Below are positions 35,353-49,513 of a DNA stretch of 64,000 nucleotides, piece by piece. The notes below the pieces were generated by a model that saw only the letters and a list, made by a program, of their open reading frames with translations, ran no database searches and was not told the origin of the DNA. The stretch is from Aptenodytes patagonicus. Taxonomy: Eukaryota; Chordata; Aves; Sphenisciformes; Spheniscidae. Where the stretch lies: contig NC_134952.1 in assembly GCF_965638725.1 (NCBI RefSeq), positions 67,671,424 through 67,735,423 on the forward strand, in the 5' to 3' direction. The translations under genes and the position numbers were made by a program. Each line of letters opens with the position of its first letter. The stretch's first letter is position 1.

Positions 35353-36625
35353 ATGGAGCAGATCCTTCTGGAAACTATGCTAAGGCACATGGAAAACAGA
35401 GAGGTGATTGACAGCCAACATGGCTTCACTAAGGGCAAATCGTGCCTGACAAATTTGGTGGCGTTCTATGATGGGGTTATAGCATTGGTGGATAAGGGAA
35501 GAGCGACTGACATTGTCTACCTGGACTTGTGCAAAGCATTTGACACTGTCCCGCACAACATCCTTGTCTCTAAAATGTAGAGACATGGATTTGATGGGTG
35601 GACCACCTGGTGGATAACAAATTGGCTGGATGGTTGCACTCAAAGAGTTGTGGTCAATGGCTTGATGTCCGTGTGGAGATCAGTGACAAGTGGTGTCCAT
35701 CAGGAGTCAGTGTTGGGACTGGAACTGTTTAACATCTTCGTTGGCGACATGGGCAACCGTGAGTAACTCAATGACATGGGCAATAACTCAATAACCATGG
35801 GCAACTCAATGATTGAGTGCACCCTCAGCAAGTTTGCCGATGACACCAAGCTGAGTGGTGTGGTAGTTACTCTAGAGGGAAGGGATACCATCCAGAGAGA
35901 CCTTGACAGGCTTGAGAGGTGGGCTGGTGCGAACCTCATGAAGTTCAACAAGGCCAAGTGTAAGGTCCTGTATCTGTGTCAGGGCAATCCCAAACATGGA
36001 TACAGGCTGGGCAATGAGTGGACTGAGAGCAGCCCTGTGGAGAAGGACTTAGTGGTATTGGTGGACAAAAAACTGAATATGAGCCAACAATGTGCGCTCA
36101 CAGCCCAGCATCCTGGGCTGCATCAAAAGAATTGTGACCAGCAGGTTGAGGGAGGTGATTCTGCCCCTCTACTCTGCTCTGGTGAGACCCCACCTGGAGT
36201 ACTGTGTTCAGCTCTGGGGCCCCCAGCGTAAGAAAGACATGGACCTGTTGGAGTGAGTCCAGAGGAGGGCCACAAAGATGATCAGGGGGCTGGAGCACCT
36301 GCTGTATGAAGACAGGCTGAGAGAGTTGGGGTTGTTCAGCCTGGAGAAGGGAAGGCTCCGGGGAGACCTTACAGCAGCCTTCCAGTACCTGAAGGGGGCC
36401 TACGGGAAAGATGGGGAGGGACTCTTTATCAGGGAGTGTAGTGATGGGACGAGGGGTAACGGTTTTAAACTGAAAGAGGGTAGATTTAGAGAAGATATAA
36501 GGAAGAAATTCTTCACTGTGAGGGTGGTGAGGCACTGGAACAGGTTGCCCAGAGAAGCTGTGGATGCCCCATGCCTGGAAGTGTTCAAGGCCAGGTTGGA
36601 TGGGGCTTTGAGCAACCTGGTCTAG
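35353..36625 (+). pseudogene. CR1 ORF2 remnant (reverse transcriptase and C-terminus)
   Basis: Three successive frames carry CR1 ORF2 pieces. 35353-35580 has the first catalytic-aspartate region ([15 protein letters not shown]). 35776-36231 has the FADD box (35833-35844). 36278-36625 has the conserved C-terminal part ([16 protein letters not shown]). Stops and frameshifts separate them, and a small tandem duplication lies just before the FADD box. The copy is inactive. Confidence 0.88.
35746..35810 (+). repeat. Short tandem duplication inside the CR1
   Basis: Three imperfect copies ending in AACTCAAT: 35746-35772, 35773-35792 and 35793-35810, each with CATGGGCAA. Other CR1 copies have no such expansion at this place. 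Confidence 0.75.
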
Positions 36626-39600
36626 TGGAAGGTGTCCCTGCCCATGGCAGGGGGGCTGCAACTACATGATCTTTAAGGTCCCTTCCAACCCAAACCATTC
36701 TGTGATTCTGTGTTAATTTCTATGGAAAAAAAATCACTTTGAAGTACACAAGAGTGCCAGAAATTTAAGCTAAACTTACATTTGGCGGCAGGGGGAGGGA
36801 GAATTATTGCAGTGGATTTTGACTTGTGCTGTCTATGTCATGTATTGTTTAGTATCTGTGTTTTCATTTGCTCTGTAGTGTGACACTGTCTATTAGTCCT
36901 GTAGCTGTTGCTAACTGACATGTAGGGTTTAACGAGAATTTCGTGGCTTCTTCCTATTAAAGTTCCTACTCTTGTAGCTGAAGCCCGGTATCATCCTGAA
37001 CAGGATATTTCTGTGCATTTCAGTGTAGTAATGTTGCATATTACTGACAATAGGACTAGTCAGACGCAGGCTTAATGACCACTTTCTGGCGTGCATGACA
37101 CCTGTTTTGTGGAATAGCTCTTCAGTTTTGGAATACACTTACTGTATGTCTTCTGTGGGTTGGCAGTGCTTTTGACTTCTGTAGCACTGAGTTGGAAGTG
37201 ATCTTGATGCTTCAGTTTCCTGTTAAAGGTAGGTATATGGGGAAGGAGGTGAATAGCTTTAAATGATTATTTATATTCTTCTTCCAGCTGAGTACTCAAT
37301 TTCACAACTTTTAAGAGTCAGCTTTAATATTTCCTATAGATCTATTGTTTACATATATGAGGCTAGAGTTGTAGTTAGAATTCTGTTTCTCAGCTCTGTC
37401 TAGGAGTTTTGTTTATCAAGGATACCTCTAAATGGGTTTGCCTGTGATCTTACCGTGTGCATTGGAGAAAATGCTTGAAAGCACATATGGATTCTTAAAA
37501 CAGGTATTGATCACTATAACGAAGGGATCAAAGCAGAGTAAAGGATTTCTCAGTTGCAGTAATTGTATGTGCAAATTCCTATATTAAAAGATGCCTGAAC
37601 CTCAAACGTAATCCAGAATTTTGAAGGCCAAGATGCCTTTGTTTAAAAATGTTAATAGTTTGGCCAAGAGGAGCTATTGTCCATTACCAGCATGCAAGCT
37701 AACTGTTTCTGATTAAATTAACTGTGGTGTCAAAGAAAACACAATAATGAAATCTATGTATGGCAACTGTATTAATTAAATATTGGTTACCCAAGCATGT
37801 TTTTTTTTGTCTTCAGGCAGTGCTTTGTTATGTGTAATGCTGTAGTCACGATCTCTGTATGGTGTGGTTCCATGTTCTGGTGCTGTGAACTAGTAAGGTA
37901 ATTATACAGTCACTGCATTTGGTTTTATGAAGTAGCATACTCCTCTTTGAGCTATATTCATGCCTCTTGCTTGAATGATTTTCATATCAAAGATGGGTGG
38001 TATAAAAGCAAGGAGAAGAAAGTGTTATTTTTATTTGCTAATTCTGTAAACACAGCAGGGCCCCGAAGAGTCAGTGTGGGCTCTTTCCTTTTCATCCATT
38101 AGGTGCAACAAAGTTTCTGCAGGCTGAATCAAGTCTTACTTGCTCCACGTAGGTGGTCATGACTGATACGGCACATTTAGTTAAATTTAAGTTTCCTAGG
38201 AAGAGGAATGAAGGTCCAGATTTTTCTACAAGATTGTAAGAGTAGCAAAGGGCTAGAAAAAGCTACTTCTACTGTACAGGAGCTACCTGCTTTGGAAGCA
38301 TTCATGTATAGGACTGCAGAGAATTGGCAGAACTGAAGCTAGTGATAATTTTGGATGGGTGATGCAAACTAAAGTGCCTCAAGGCAACTGTGTGCAACAG
38401 TTACTGCTGTTGGAAGATACCTTCCTCCTGGGCTGTTCTTTCTGTGCTGCTTCATCAAGAGATATTTCACAATCGCTCCTTTGTTCTAATGGCAGCATAA
38501 GTCAATGAGAAGTTCTGTCTTCACATTTTTGTTCTTACAATCCACAATGGAGATTCAGTGTTGGCAATAAAAAGCTTGAGCTTCAAACGCTTTTATGAGT
38601 TCATAAATAAACTATTTAGCACAAACATTTGGAAAGTTAATGTCCATTTTCTTCTCCCTGTGAACTGGTCCAAATGTAAGTCAATGGCATCTTTACTTCT
38701 ACTGGACTGCATCACTTGGGTTAAATTACAAATCTTCAGGATTAAGCTCTGAAAATGAGGAAGAATCAGTTTGGTTCCTCAAAATGGAATTTCAAGATTT
38801 TAAAATGAAAACTAGAAAAGATGTTAAAATAATTGAAAAGTTGCTCTCGAGTCAGTGATTCATACATTAAGATTACCTGGCGTCTTCTGTTTTAAGAAAT
38901 CTTCAAGGATTTTCTCTGAAGTTCTACTCATTTTTTGCAGCCACTGTATTGTACTGTGCCCCAGAGACGTGTGGGTTCAGCCTTTGTTCAGACAAACTCT
39001 TCAAACACACAGACTCTTGCTGCTTTCAAAGCAGCAGCAAATTGTATTTTCTGCTGGGTGGAGTCAGCCGCCTAGGAGATGGAGTTGGAAGCTAGAAAAG
39101 GAGGACAATCGTATTGGGCTTCCCACTTCTCAGCCCAGCAGGTTACACTATGCTTCCTACTTGGAAATCAAGGAGAGTTAAGACTGTTTAGTACTTGGCT
39201 CTAGAGCTTTCTCATTATGCTTCTTGCATTGTGTTTTTTTGTGGAGCCTGAACTCCTTTTGCCTTTAAAAGGAAGAAGAAAATCATATCCAATTCAGGCA
39301 TCTTACAGCCATCTTCATGGGATAGTGTGTAGCTCTGTTAATGTTTCTCTTTCCTTCTTTTGCAGTTGCCTCAACTCCTGAGAAGAGAGGGAGGCAGGGC
39401 CTACCACGATACAGCCTGATCCCAGTGGTATCTGGGATGTTATCTGTGTCCTGTTATCTGCTGGGGTGCTTGTTTCTGTAACTCCAGTGGCACTTAAAGG
39501 GTTCAAACCCTGACTTAAGTTTCATTCTGAAGTCCTGTCATATTTTTCAAAACTTTGGTAGCTTTACTGCTTCCATGAGCCAATAGTAGCCTCTGTGTGC

Positions 39601-40023
39601 CTTCTGCTACTGTCTCCATATTACTGCAGCAGAGTATTCTTTGTAATTCCAAATAGTACTGAAGACAACTTTGCATAGACAGGGAGAATGCCCTTTTTAG
39701 GGAATTGGACTCTTCATCCTCACTGTATGTGCAGAGACATGGAAGTATCTTCGTAATTTGAAATGTTTAGTAAATGAAGTGATCCTCATCTTCCATTTTA
39801 GTTTTTGAAGCTTGAGAGAAGGAACTGGTCAACCTTCCTTGGAAACAACCTGTTCTTTCAGGAAATGACTGAAAGTGTTGTCAATTATGCATTATACGTG
39901 CATTTGTATTACAAAGACTAATTTGGTTTTTGAGAAAATTATCTTTTTATTTTTTTCAATGTGCTTGTCCTACTAAACTGGTCTTCCTGTGTTTCACCAA
40001 AAGATATTGTAGCATAAAAATTA

Positions 40024-40070
40024 TCCTAATTAGAAGTCACAGGTAGCTACAATTCCTAATTAGAAGTCAC
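40024..40070. repeat. 17-bp direct repeat, 30-bp spacing
   Basis: TCCTAATTAGAAGTCAC occurs exactly at 40024-40040 and 40054-40070. Confidence 0.85.
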
Positions 40071-40702
40071 GAGCATGTCAGTCTTGATCTTTTTTCAAAA
40101 AAGAACAGTAAACTAATTGTGCTGGTACCTTTCTGAATTTGGTGTCTGATGTTGAATTAAAGCTCTAATTGTATATGTTGTAACTCAGAACATGACTTTT
40201 CCAATAAATAGCCACACAACCTTTACAAACTAGAATGAAATAATAAAATTGCAGCAGCATCCATCTTTCTTGTACCTTGTCTGCAAGGAATGCCTTTTGT
40301 TTCAACTGCGAAGCCTGTTGTAAGAGCAGGATCGCTGGTAGCAGGCAGCTAGAAAGCTGAAGCTGGGTTCTCATTCTGAAAGAGTAACAAGCTTTCCTTC
40401 TTATGAAAGGCTGATTTTCGTTGTCTTCTCTTCTAGTCTCCCTGTGTTTTAAGCAAGTGGGATGATTTACTGATGATATGATAATGAGATAATCTGTCCA
40501 TATATTTCAGGATAATCTGTCAATATATTTAAGGTTATATTCCAAGATTCCACTGCTGTTAGCTAAAGTCATGAAACATCCACTGAGGGGTACTTGGTAC
40601 ATGTAGGTTGCAATTTAGATGTTTGTTTTCCAATTCCTGGGGCAGAGTATATGGCAAAAAGTAGAAACCTGCTTAAAAACAAGAAAGTAACAAGTGAAAC
40701 TG

Positions 40703-40796
40703 TCAAATGAGAAAACTAGAATGAAGAACTAAAGTCTTAAAACTGTAATGGCACTATCAAATGAGAAAACTAGAAGTTGAGAAACTATCAAATGAG
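40703..40796. repeat. Imperfect local repeats
   Basis: TCAAATGAGAAAACTAGAA occurs at 40703-40721 and 40757-40775, with a shorter third piece, TCAAATGAG, at 40788-40796. Confidence 0.85.
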
Positions 40797-43700
40797 CTAA
40801 ACTTAGTGTTCTAAAGACAACCTGTGTGTCTGTATTGATCACCTGAAATGAGGTTATAGATATTAAAGCTCTAGCGAGGGTGGTATCGTTCTACAACTTT
40901 AGACAGTGGAATATGAAGCTGTGTTGTCTGGGATTTTGACTTGATCTTCTTGTGACCTGTCTCATAACAGCAGTTCTCACTGCAGAAAATTTGTAAACAC
41001 TCAAATCCTCTGGTAGACTTGGGGCTGAGGAGCTACAACTTACTTTTTTTTTTTTTTTAAATCTATTGGGAAGATGAGAAACTTCTGTGTTTTGTTGAAA
41101 CAATCTCCTCCCCTAAAGTTAACCTTCTGCTAACTGCAGTGAATGATGAGAAGGTTTTAGCATCTTTACATATTGAGACCTCATTGCCAACCACTATGTT
41201 ACATAGTACTTAGTTATGAAAGAGGAATGCAAAAGCTGTTCTTAGTGACTGACAGTGTATCGTGATAGGCTTGTTTCTGTAAAGGCAGGAGGCAGGCTAT
41301 GTTTTGCAGACAGAAGTTTCTGAAGCAGGGTGTCCTAAAACCTGAAGTCAATTCATGCTAGAACTTCAATGCAATACTTGCTTGAAACCAAATAATAGTA
41401 GTTGTATGAATGCAAAATGTTTCTTTTATTTAAAAAAAGTGAATAATAACACGTAGCAGTAGAAATAATAGTAATTATTTTTCAATACAAATAACAACTA
41501 AAGAAAACGTTGAAAATTCTGAGGTGGTCCTATGTGCTAGGCCCTAAAAATGACAGTGGGAATTGTTTTCCTATTTTATCTGCTAATTCTCTGGAATGTA
41601 TGTACTGAAGAAGCAGCTTTGAATGGAGGAAGATCTCAAGATAGAAATGAAAATTATCAGGTTTTCAAATCTAAAGTCAGAAATGTGTAATTATTTTCAG
41701 CTAGAGCTCTTTGGAGTTCCTGAACATTCGCTGAGGCAGAAATACGTTGTGGACAAATCTGTAAGTTGCCTGGTTTTGTGCAGCAAACTCCAAGTGCGAA
41801 AGATGATGTCCAAGGAAGCACACGTGTTATAACCTGAAGTATCTGGCTTGCTTTGCTGTGGGTGCAGCTGTTGTCACTGCCATCTCCGCAGATGGTGATA
41901 GCCATGGTTACTGCCAACTACCATTTGAGGCTAGAAACAAGAGTTTTTATACTATATACTCCCAATGTGTCAAACTCCTTAAACTGGTAACTGGACTAAT
42001 GCTTGTAATTTATAAAAAATTAAGAACTCTTGTCCCCTAGGGTGGTGATCTTAAATTTACGGGAATCTACTTGTGGATTTGATGGAAAGAATTAATGCTA
42101 GTAGGGTGATTCATGGACCAAATGCATGTTAAATGAAATCATCCAATTTACATATTTCAACATAAATGTAACATTCTTATGCAGTGTGAATAAAAACTAC
42201 TATTAATTTTTTGAGTAATAGGAGGTATAAGCAGAGAAATTTACTCCTGTCTCCCCACAAAACTCTTTAAAATTCTCCCTTAAATGGATCCATTTCTCAG
42301 TTTATTTTTGACAGTCTTATAAAGTATTGTTTTTCATATGACTGACTTCATTCACATATTTTTGGGTTCCAAACATGTTACTGCTCTATAGATCTGAAAT
42401 TAGTTTTGTATTAAACACAGTGAGAAATGGGACCTGAACATAATAAGGAAAAGAAATCTAATTTTATCACTTCTTAAATGTTATTATCTCACAAGAGCAT
42501 TCTTCTGATTACCTGGAGTCATTTAGCACCACCTGTAGTGCCATGTGTAACACAGTTAAAGTAGTATAATAGATGCTGAGGATAAACACAGTTAAGTTAA
42601 AAATGGTTGCTGAGCAAATGAGTATGTAATATTTTAGGAATTTAAGAGTCTTCCGTGGAGAGGAGTTTTTATCTGTAGCTTTATTTTCCATAACCCACGG
42701 CTTTCCTCTTTGGTTCTCTCGGTGCAGAACTATGGTGGCAATGAAGTGATTGCCACTGGTAAGTTTTCTCTGAGAGAATGTTGTTACTGTCTGTTTCATC
42801 TGTATTTTCTGCTCAGTAAAGAACTGTGTTATTGCTTTAGCTGTTCTTTGCTGCAGCCTCTCTTCTTTGCCTGGAGTGCCCACATACAGAAGGAGAGAGA
42901 ACCGCTGTGATGATTGTTCTTTATTCTAGTGGTGTCAGGAGTTGTATCAGTCTCCAGAGTTAAACAGCTAAATTAGCTCCAAACTTCTGCAGCAGCACAT
43001 GGACTGTTTAAGAAACTAGGTGATGAATATAGCGCTCAGCACTCTAGTTAGTTGTCTTAATGGGAAGTGTTTAAAACAAAAAGAGAACACCTTTTGAGTT
43101 TGAATGGTGGGTGACGTTCAGCAAGATACTTGTGATTCAGCAATAGAGTAGATTGGCAATTATGTTTAAAGTAATTTTGATTTCTTCTTAAAGCTTTGTT
43201 CACCTTATTCTAAAAAGGGATCTTTGAATGAGTTGATAGAATCACTGGAATAGAATAGTTACTAAAATTCTTTTTGACTGCAACACTGACAATGCTTGTT
43301 TGTTAGAATTATTCTAGATGCTGAAAGCTGTTTTCTTTTCTGGATTGTCTGTAAATTGCTTTGTACAAAGGTTACAAACTTTAGCTGACAGTATTTTGTC
43401 AGGGTATGATTGACATTAGCTTTATACTTTGATAAGGTTACAAGTAAGTGTAACTTGAATTTCTTCTTCCTATAACTTTAGCTTTCCTTCCTGAACATTT
43501 CCTTAAACATTTCATTAGGATTTGGTTGTGCTGAACATAAACATGTTCCATAAGTCCCTTTCCTGTCTCGTCTCGAAATTTGCGTGAGAGGAAGGAAAGA
43601 AGATAGAGTTAAAATTTTTATATCTAGATGCTTCTCAAATTATGAATAATGGTGTCTGTATCACAGCAGCCTTTCATATTCCAGATCTGTCATTGACCAG

Positions 43701-46700
43701 CTGTGTTTAGGTAAAAGTGTTGCCAAAGACAGCATTGCACATATAAGAAAACAGGTGAATGGCAACAAGGATGAAGTAAGTTCTAGGTTCCTCTTGAAAT
43801 AAGAATGGTTTCTTAAGCAAGTGTTGTATTCTGTGCTGAATGCTTTGCAGAAAGAGTCAATAGTAAACAAAAAGTAGACAATCCCACCCCTTTTAAAAAT
43901 TATACATGAAGAAAATTGTACTATTTTTCCTTTCATCTTCCATCCACTGTCACTGTATTTTCCCGAATGTTGGTAATTGAATGATTTTTTTCAGTATTTC
44001 AGTTTACATGTGTTAAAAAACCCAAACAAACAAAAAACCCAAAACATCTTGATTTTTTGAAAGTAAGTGTGTAACGCTGCAATTTCACAGTATAAATATA
44101 TTCAAGTTGTGATGTCAACGTATAAAATAAGAATGCTACAATTGTATGGCTGAAGTAGTCATACATGAGGCACCCAGGTGCCTCCACAGACTTATTCCCT
44201 TGAAGAGGGCTTAATGTGGATAAAATGTTAATCTGCTTCACTCATACTGCATAATTCAGTCTTAAGTAAATACTAAATAGGAAAAAGTCAGCTATATCAT
44301 AAATTTCAGAAGGAAAATTGAGACTTTGCTAGGCAGAAAATACCTTACTTTCCAAACATCTTAAGGGTATTGCAGAAAACTTTGGGTTTATAAGCTTAAT
44401 TGGATTTTCAAGACCTCATTGCACTTACTGCCAGTGTTTGAGTAAATAGAGGCAGAGTTTTTTTTCTTGCTGTTTTTAACTTAGCGATTGATGGAGCTGA
44501 AATAATGTGGTGGTTATGCCAAAACTTATATTTGTATTTCTTGCTTCATTTTTCAGTTACAAAAAGTGAAGTGTCCTGTAATACAAATTGTGTGCTCACC
44601 TGTAATGCCAGTAGGAGGGCACGAGAAGTTTACTTTGGGTTTTTGTATTAACTGAATCTGGAAAACACAATGGGGATGTTTACATTTAGAGACCAACCTG
44701 AGTTAAGTTTGCAGTGAAGTGTATAAAAGCTATCTGCAATGTACTTAGTGCACATTAAGACATACCACTTGAAAGTATTTATTTTCAAACTTTATGAATT
44801 TAAGATAAAAACTTACATAGTATGTTTTACAGACTTTTTTTTTAGCTTTCTATTTAAGCTCGCCTTAGCAAAAGCCCACAATTGAGTTTGAGAGGGCTAT
44901 ACTGTAAAGCTGTAGGGCTGCAGAGGTATATACCTTTAACATCTATTTCTCAGCTTAGGTAATTTTGCATGAGTTACTGCTGGGCTTACTGTTCCTCTTA
45001 CCTCTACTGCATATATCTTTTTTTATTATTTACTCACAGCTTCTGTTTTATTACATTTTTCTTGAGTGTCACCTCAGTTCTGTTTTTCTTGTCCCTTTGA
45101 TTCGTGTCTCAATTTTTGGTCTTCTGTAAAATACTGTTCTTGCATATGATGCACGTCTTATTCTCTATAGTGTTGCACACATGCTGTCAATAGGTATGCT
45201 TATGGATTTTTTTAATTTGTGGTCCTACATAGAAGTATAAGAGAACTATAATACTGTATAACAAAATCAGTTACTAGAATTCCATTGAAGCAGCATGATA
45301 CAAGTTAGAAGTATAGTATTTTGTGACATAATTGTGGTGGTTGAAATAAAAAGATACGAGGCAGGAGTTGTTGCGTTGTAATAGTGGACCAATCAAATGT
45401 GTAAAGTGTTAAAAACCAAGATACAAATCTTTGAGAGAAGAGCAACGTTCTTCCTAAAATTCAGATACTGAAAGGTTTATCTTGGAATAGTGCTTAAAAA
45501 TTTACAGTTGCCAATAGAAGCCTTCCTTGAAAGACTGTCAAGTATAGATTATAAGGCCAAGCAATCAATGTCTTAATGTGACCTCCTGCGTAACATCAGC
45601 TGTAAGGCCAACTAATATTTTATGCAGTTAGACTACAGACTAAGTGCAAATAATAAATCTTCACAAAGCGAATTGGGGGACAGCTTAGAACAATTGCCAA
45701 TAAGCCCGCAGTCATTTATGTTTGAGTGGCAGTAAGTTTAACAGTGCAAAAACTTAAAAATAGCCAGGTGTTTCTTATATGAAGTGTTCTGCTAGAGATT
45801 TGAAGATGATGTAAATGCTGTACTAAAGTGAGTACCATTAAGTCTTATGGAGTGCAGCTCAACATTGTAGACTAACTAAAAAAAGCTGGGTTTTGTGAAA
45901 TACTACAATAAATGATGCATAAACTTTGATTGCAAAGGGAAGAAAATTCAGTGCTCTGATGAAAGCCCAACCAAAGATGCTAAAATTGACTTGATACATT
46001 GGATGGAACTTTGTTTGGCCTTACAGTAATCTCTCATCTTTGTTAGGGGAATCTGGAAACCTGGGTAATGTGATATTTGAACTGGTACGGACCTGATTGG
46101 CTCAGGAACAGAAAGATGTTGAAAAGTGTCTTGGCTTGTGATAATTATGTTTTGCTTCATACAAAATATGTCTTGCCCCAGTATTAACTTTTTTATGTGA
46201 GATGTGAATCTTGGGATGAAGCTGAAATATTTGTTGCCAGGCAGGTAACCCTTGTTGATAGGCAGGGTTGGTGACCAAACGTAGTTTCTTCTGTGGTGAA
46301 TTTCTACGGGTGGGTTGCTATGTCTTGGCTACTATCATAACTAGAAGAATTATTTCAGCTGATTGAGAGTTTATACACTTGTACTGGTCAAAGTGAACTT
46401 GGGAAAAGGCACCTGTTTTGATCCTGATAGTTTCACAGAGATTCATGTGGTGACAAGACAAATTGGGTAACAGGAATTTATAACATATTATGCTCCTTCA
46501 TATCAATTCCAGAGGATCTAGACTGGCTAATGTACTAATATATTGTGGGTGGGAGCTGGCTGAGCTTCAGTGCTGAGCAGGCTGTGCACAGAGGTCACTG
46601 TAGTGAGTTTTGGAAGGAAGCCAAGGAAACATTGTAGGGTTTGCTCAGCAGGATTACACAGAGTTATTCTGATCTGCATCTGAAATACTAGATCTGATTT

Positions 46701-48798
46701 GACCCTCAGCTGCTGTGAAATGATTGCAAAAGTGGTGTGGGCAAGTGACACAATACAGTGTCTGGTTGGAAAGTTGTGGCCTCCTCTTCCAGGTGCAGAC
46801 CACGCTGTTCTAATTCATGCCTTTCCCAGAGCTAGATTAGATTGTGTTCAGGGCAGGGAGGGACACAATGGTGCTTTATATCTTTCAAAAAATGATGTTG
46901 CTCTAGAATTAACAATCTAGTTTTCGTAGTGGAGTACTCTGCCAGGAGCAGCTTTGTATGCGCTAGCAGAATCTGTATTCACTCTAACTTCATTTCTGCA
47001 GTGATGCTTAAAACGCTGTGATTAATCTTTTTGTTTTGTTTTGGTTTTTTTTGCTAGTGGTATCCAATAAATACAAACCGTAAGCAAAGTTTCATTTGAT
47101 GTGCAGGGCTGGTGAAAGCTAGCACTCAAAGGAGTAAAACTGGTTCGACTGTGATGAAACAAGACGTTTTACCAATATATCTTGCAGAAACAAACTTTTA
47201 GTTATCAGAAATGTGCTTAACGAGGTTAGTTGTCCCTAAATTTATTTGGTATTAAACTTTTTGATTAGCTGAAGAAAGATCAAAATATTTGCTACAACAG
47301 GAGTATCTTTGTAACCTGAACTAGTAGACAAGTGAAAGGGGATGTTCTTTCTGAGGTATTACTATTACTGGGTAAAATTTCAGGTCACAGAGGAACTGTG
47401 TTGTCGAATGTCAAGTACTCGAAGTAATATGGTCCATAAGACTGTTTTTAAGGAGTCATGTTTTAGTCATCCTAGGATCTGCAGGAATGGATGTAAACAA
47501 CCTGTTACAATCTCATTGGCTATTGTAAAGTTGGAAAGAAAACATATAAGTATGCAATCATGCTTTTAAAATTATTTTTTGAATTACATGCTGGCTTAAA
47601 AGGGAAAATAAGAGTTCTGTTGGTACTGCGCTCATCTTAATTTTTAAAACTTATTTTAGAGTCCCTGTGCAAGAAAGTGGATTCTTTGGGATGGGTGTGG
47701 GGTTAATTGTATGTACATAACTGCTTATAAATACTTACTTTAGGTGTCTAAATACTTCTAAAATTCTTTCTATGTGGATGTGACAATGTTCCTGTCAGAT
47801 ATATTTGCAGTGACTAATTTTTAGAGAAGTCCTTAACTTATGCCATATTTTCACATCTAAGCATCTGAAACTTTGAAATTATGCTTGTGTATCATTCAAT
47901 TTCAATATATTAATTTTGGAAGATAGATCCGTATACTGGAGAATTCATAAAGTTCTTTTTTCTATTCAAAATCTGTTACCTGAAATGCCCATGAGATGGT
48001 GCTCATCAGTCTTGTTTTTGTATAGCAGCAGATCTGTGCGTAGTTCTGACTTATGAGTAAGGACACAGTGGTTAGCCCTGCTGTCTTTCTAAGGGAAAGA
48101 AAAAGAACAAAAAACAACTGACGATATCTTGAATTAATATACAAAATACCTATTACTATACTATTTTGAAGTGTGTGTAAAAACAGTCTTGATATCCCTG
48201 CTCATCTCTGGGAAGATTGATTTGATGCTAGTTTACACAAATTATAGATTACCACTTATTTTTTCTTTCTTAAAAATGGGTTTCTAAATAGCCAAAGGAT
48301 AAAAAAGTTTTTACACATCTATCCTTTTTGTGCTGCGCTATTTCATTCTGTTTTTCTCAAAGATCCATGAAAGTTTTCTTTATAGAAAACATTCTGCTAC
48401 TAATCTACACTAGTGTGTTCTGTAATGTCTTTCTGTGGGAGTTTCATTATTTGTTTATGTTTTCCCCTTGACTTATGCAGACGGTCTATAACAAGCAACA
48501 CAGAACAGTGGGCCTTGGGAGGAATGTTAAGCTCTTACTAACTAAGGCAGGGAGGGTACTCTTTCTTTGAGCTGGACTCACAGTGTTAGAAGCTCCAGTG
48601 CTGTTTTTCAAGAGTGTACTATGTAATTTCAGATGCAAGATGGGGAGAAAAATAGCAAAATAAGAGGAAGAGATTAGAGTATAATGTCTTCTTTCTGAAG
48701 TAAGGTTACAGAAATACTTGTGGGCTGCAGCACAGTAGAGCCAAATGTGTTATTTTACATTCTGTTTCAGACTGTTCTTATTGGTATTGGACCATTCT

Positions 48799-48818
48799 GG
48801 GGGGGAGGGGGGAGGGGA
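48799..48818 (+). repeat. G-quadruplex-prone tract
   Basis: Runs of 7, 6 and 4 G separated by single A bases on the LRBA sense strand. Confidence 0.7.
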
Positions 48819-49513
48819 GATCTGGAAGAGGACACAACTGACACAGATGAACTCCCAAGGAAGGAGTTACCAATATTGATAGATGGGTATGAAAACAAGA
48901 GTTAGTTGTATGAAAACTGGAATGAAGTGACTAGCATCACTGTTATAATTGGCTAAGCTGACACAACACTCAAAGAAAGTATCTGCTAAGTATTATTAGC
49001 AGAGATTACAGGCCTCTGAAAATGAGGACAGCTTTAAACTTGATGAGTTGATCTAGCAGAGGTATTCAAAGATTGATTTTGTACAAAGATTGTCTTTGTA
49101 CAGGCTGCTCCAAATTAGATCAGACCAAGAGGACAGGGGAAAATCTATTTCCTCTGGAAACTTCCCTTCCAAATTCTATGAATGGTGCTATGATCAATGT
49201 TTCTTTTGTGTGTTTTATAGGCTTTTTTTCTTTTTTTATCTTTTTTTTTTCTTTTTCAAATCACTATAGCTTTGACCAAATAAGAAACTTGGGTTATGAT
49301 TGCCTGTATGTTTTGCTCTGTCAGTGACTGCTGAAAGCAGTATTAGGACAGCATAGAATAGAAGATACTAAAGTGCTTGAGAAAAGCACCTTGACAGACA
49401 ATGGAGGCAAAACCAGAAGTGGATGTAGCACTGTACATAGAAGAAACTAAAGACAAGTATCAACTGAAAAGCAGGGTTTCTTCCTTTCTTAGGGGAAAAA
49501 GAAAAAAAAAAAA

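Larger units (their letters stand above)
34690..36712 (+). mobile_element. CR1 retrotransposon interrupted by a solo LTR
   Basis: CR1 sequence begins by about 34690, is cut at 34741 by LTR 2, and resumes at 35285 with GAAACATAACCCCCATTTTT. It continues through reverse-transcriptase remnants to a proper CR1 3' end (CATTCTGTGATTCTGTG at 36696-36712). It is the longest CR1 here, about 1.5 kb without the LTR, in the same orientation as LRBA. It carries stops and frameshifts. Confidence 0.92.
36713..49510. other. LRBA intron, mostly unique AT-rich sequence
   Basis: No coding exon or recognised transposon. Minor direct repeats at 40024/40054 and 40703/40757 and a G-rich tract at 48799-48818 are the only structures I noted. 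Confidence 0.45.

Noticed and set aside
42509-42883. A 124-codon minus-strand frame
   Set aside because: Low-complexity composition, no motif or splice context; treated as chance.
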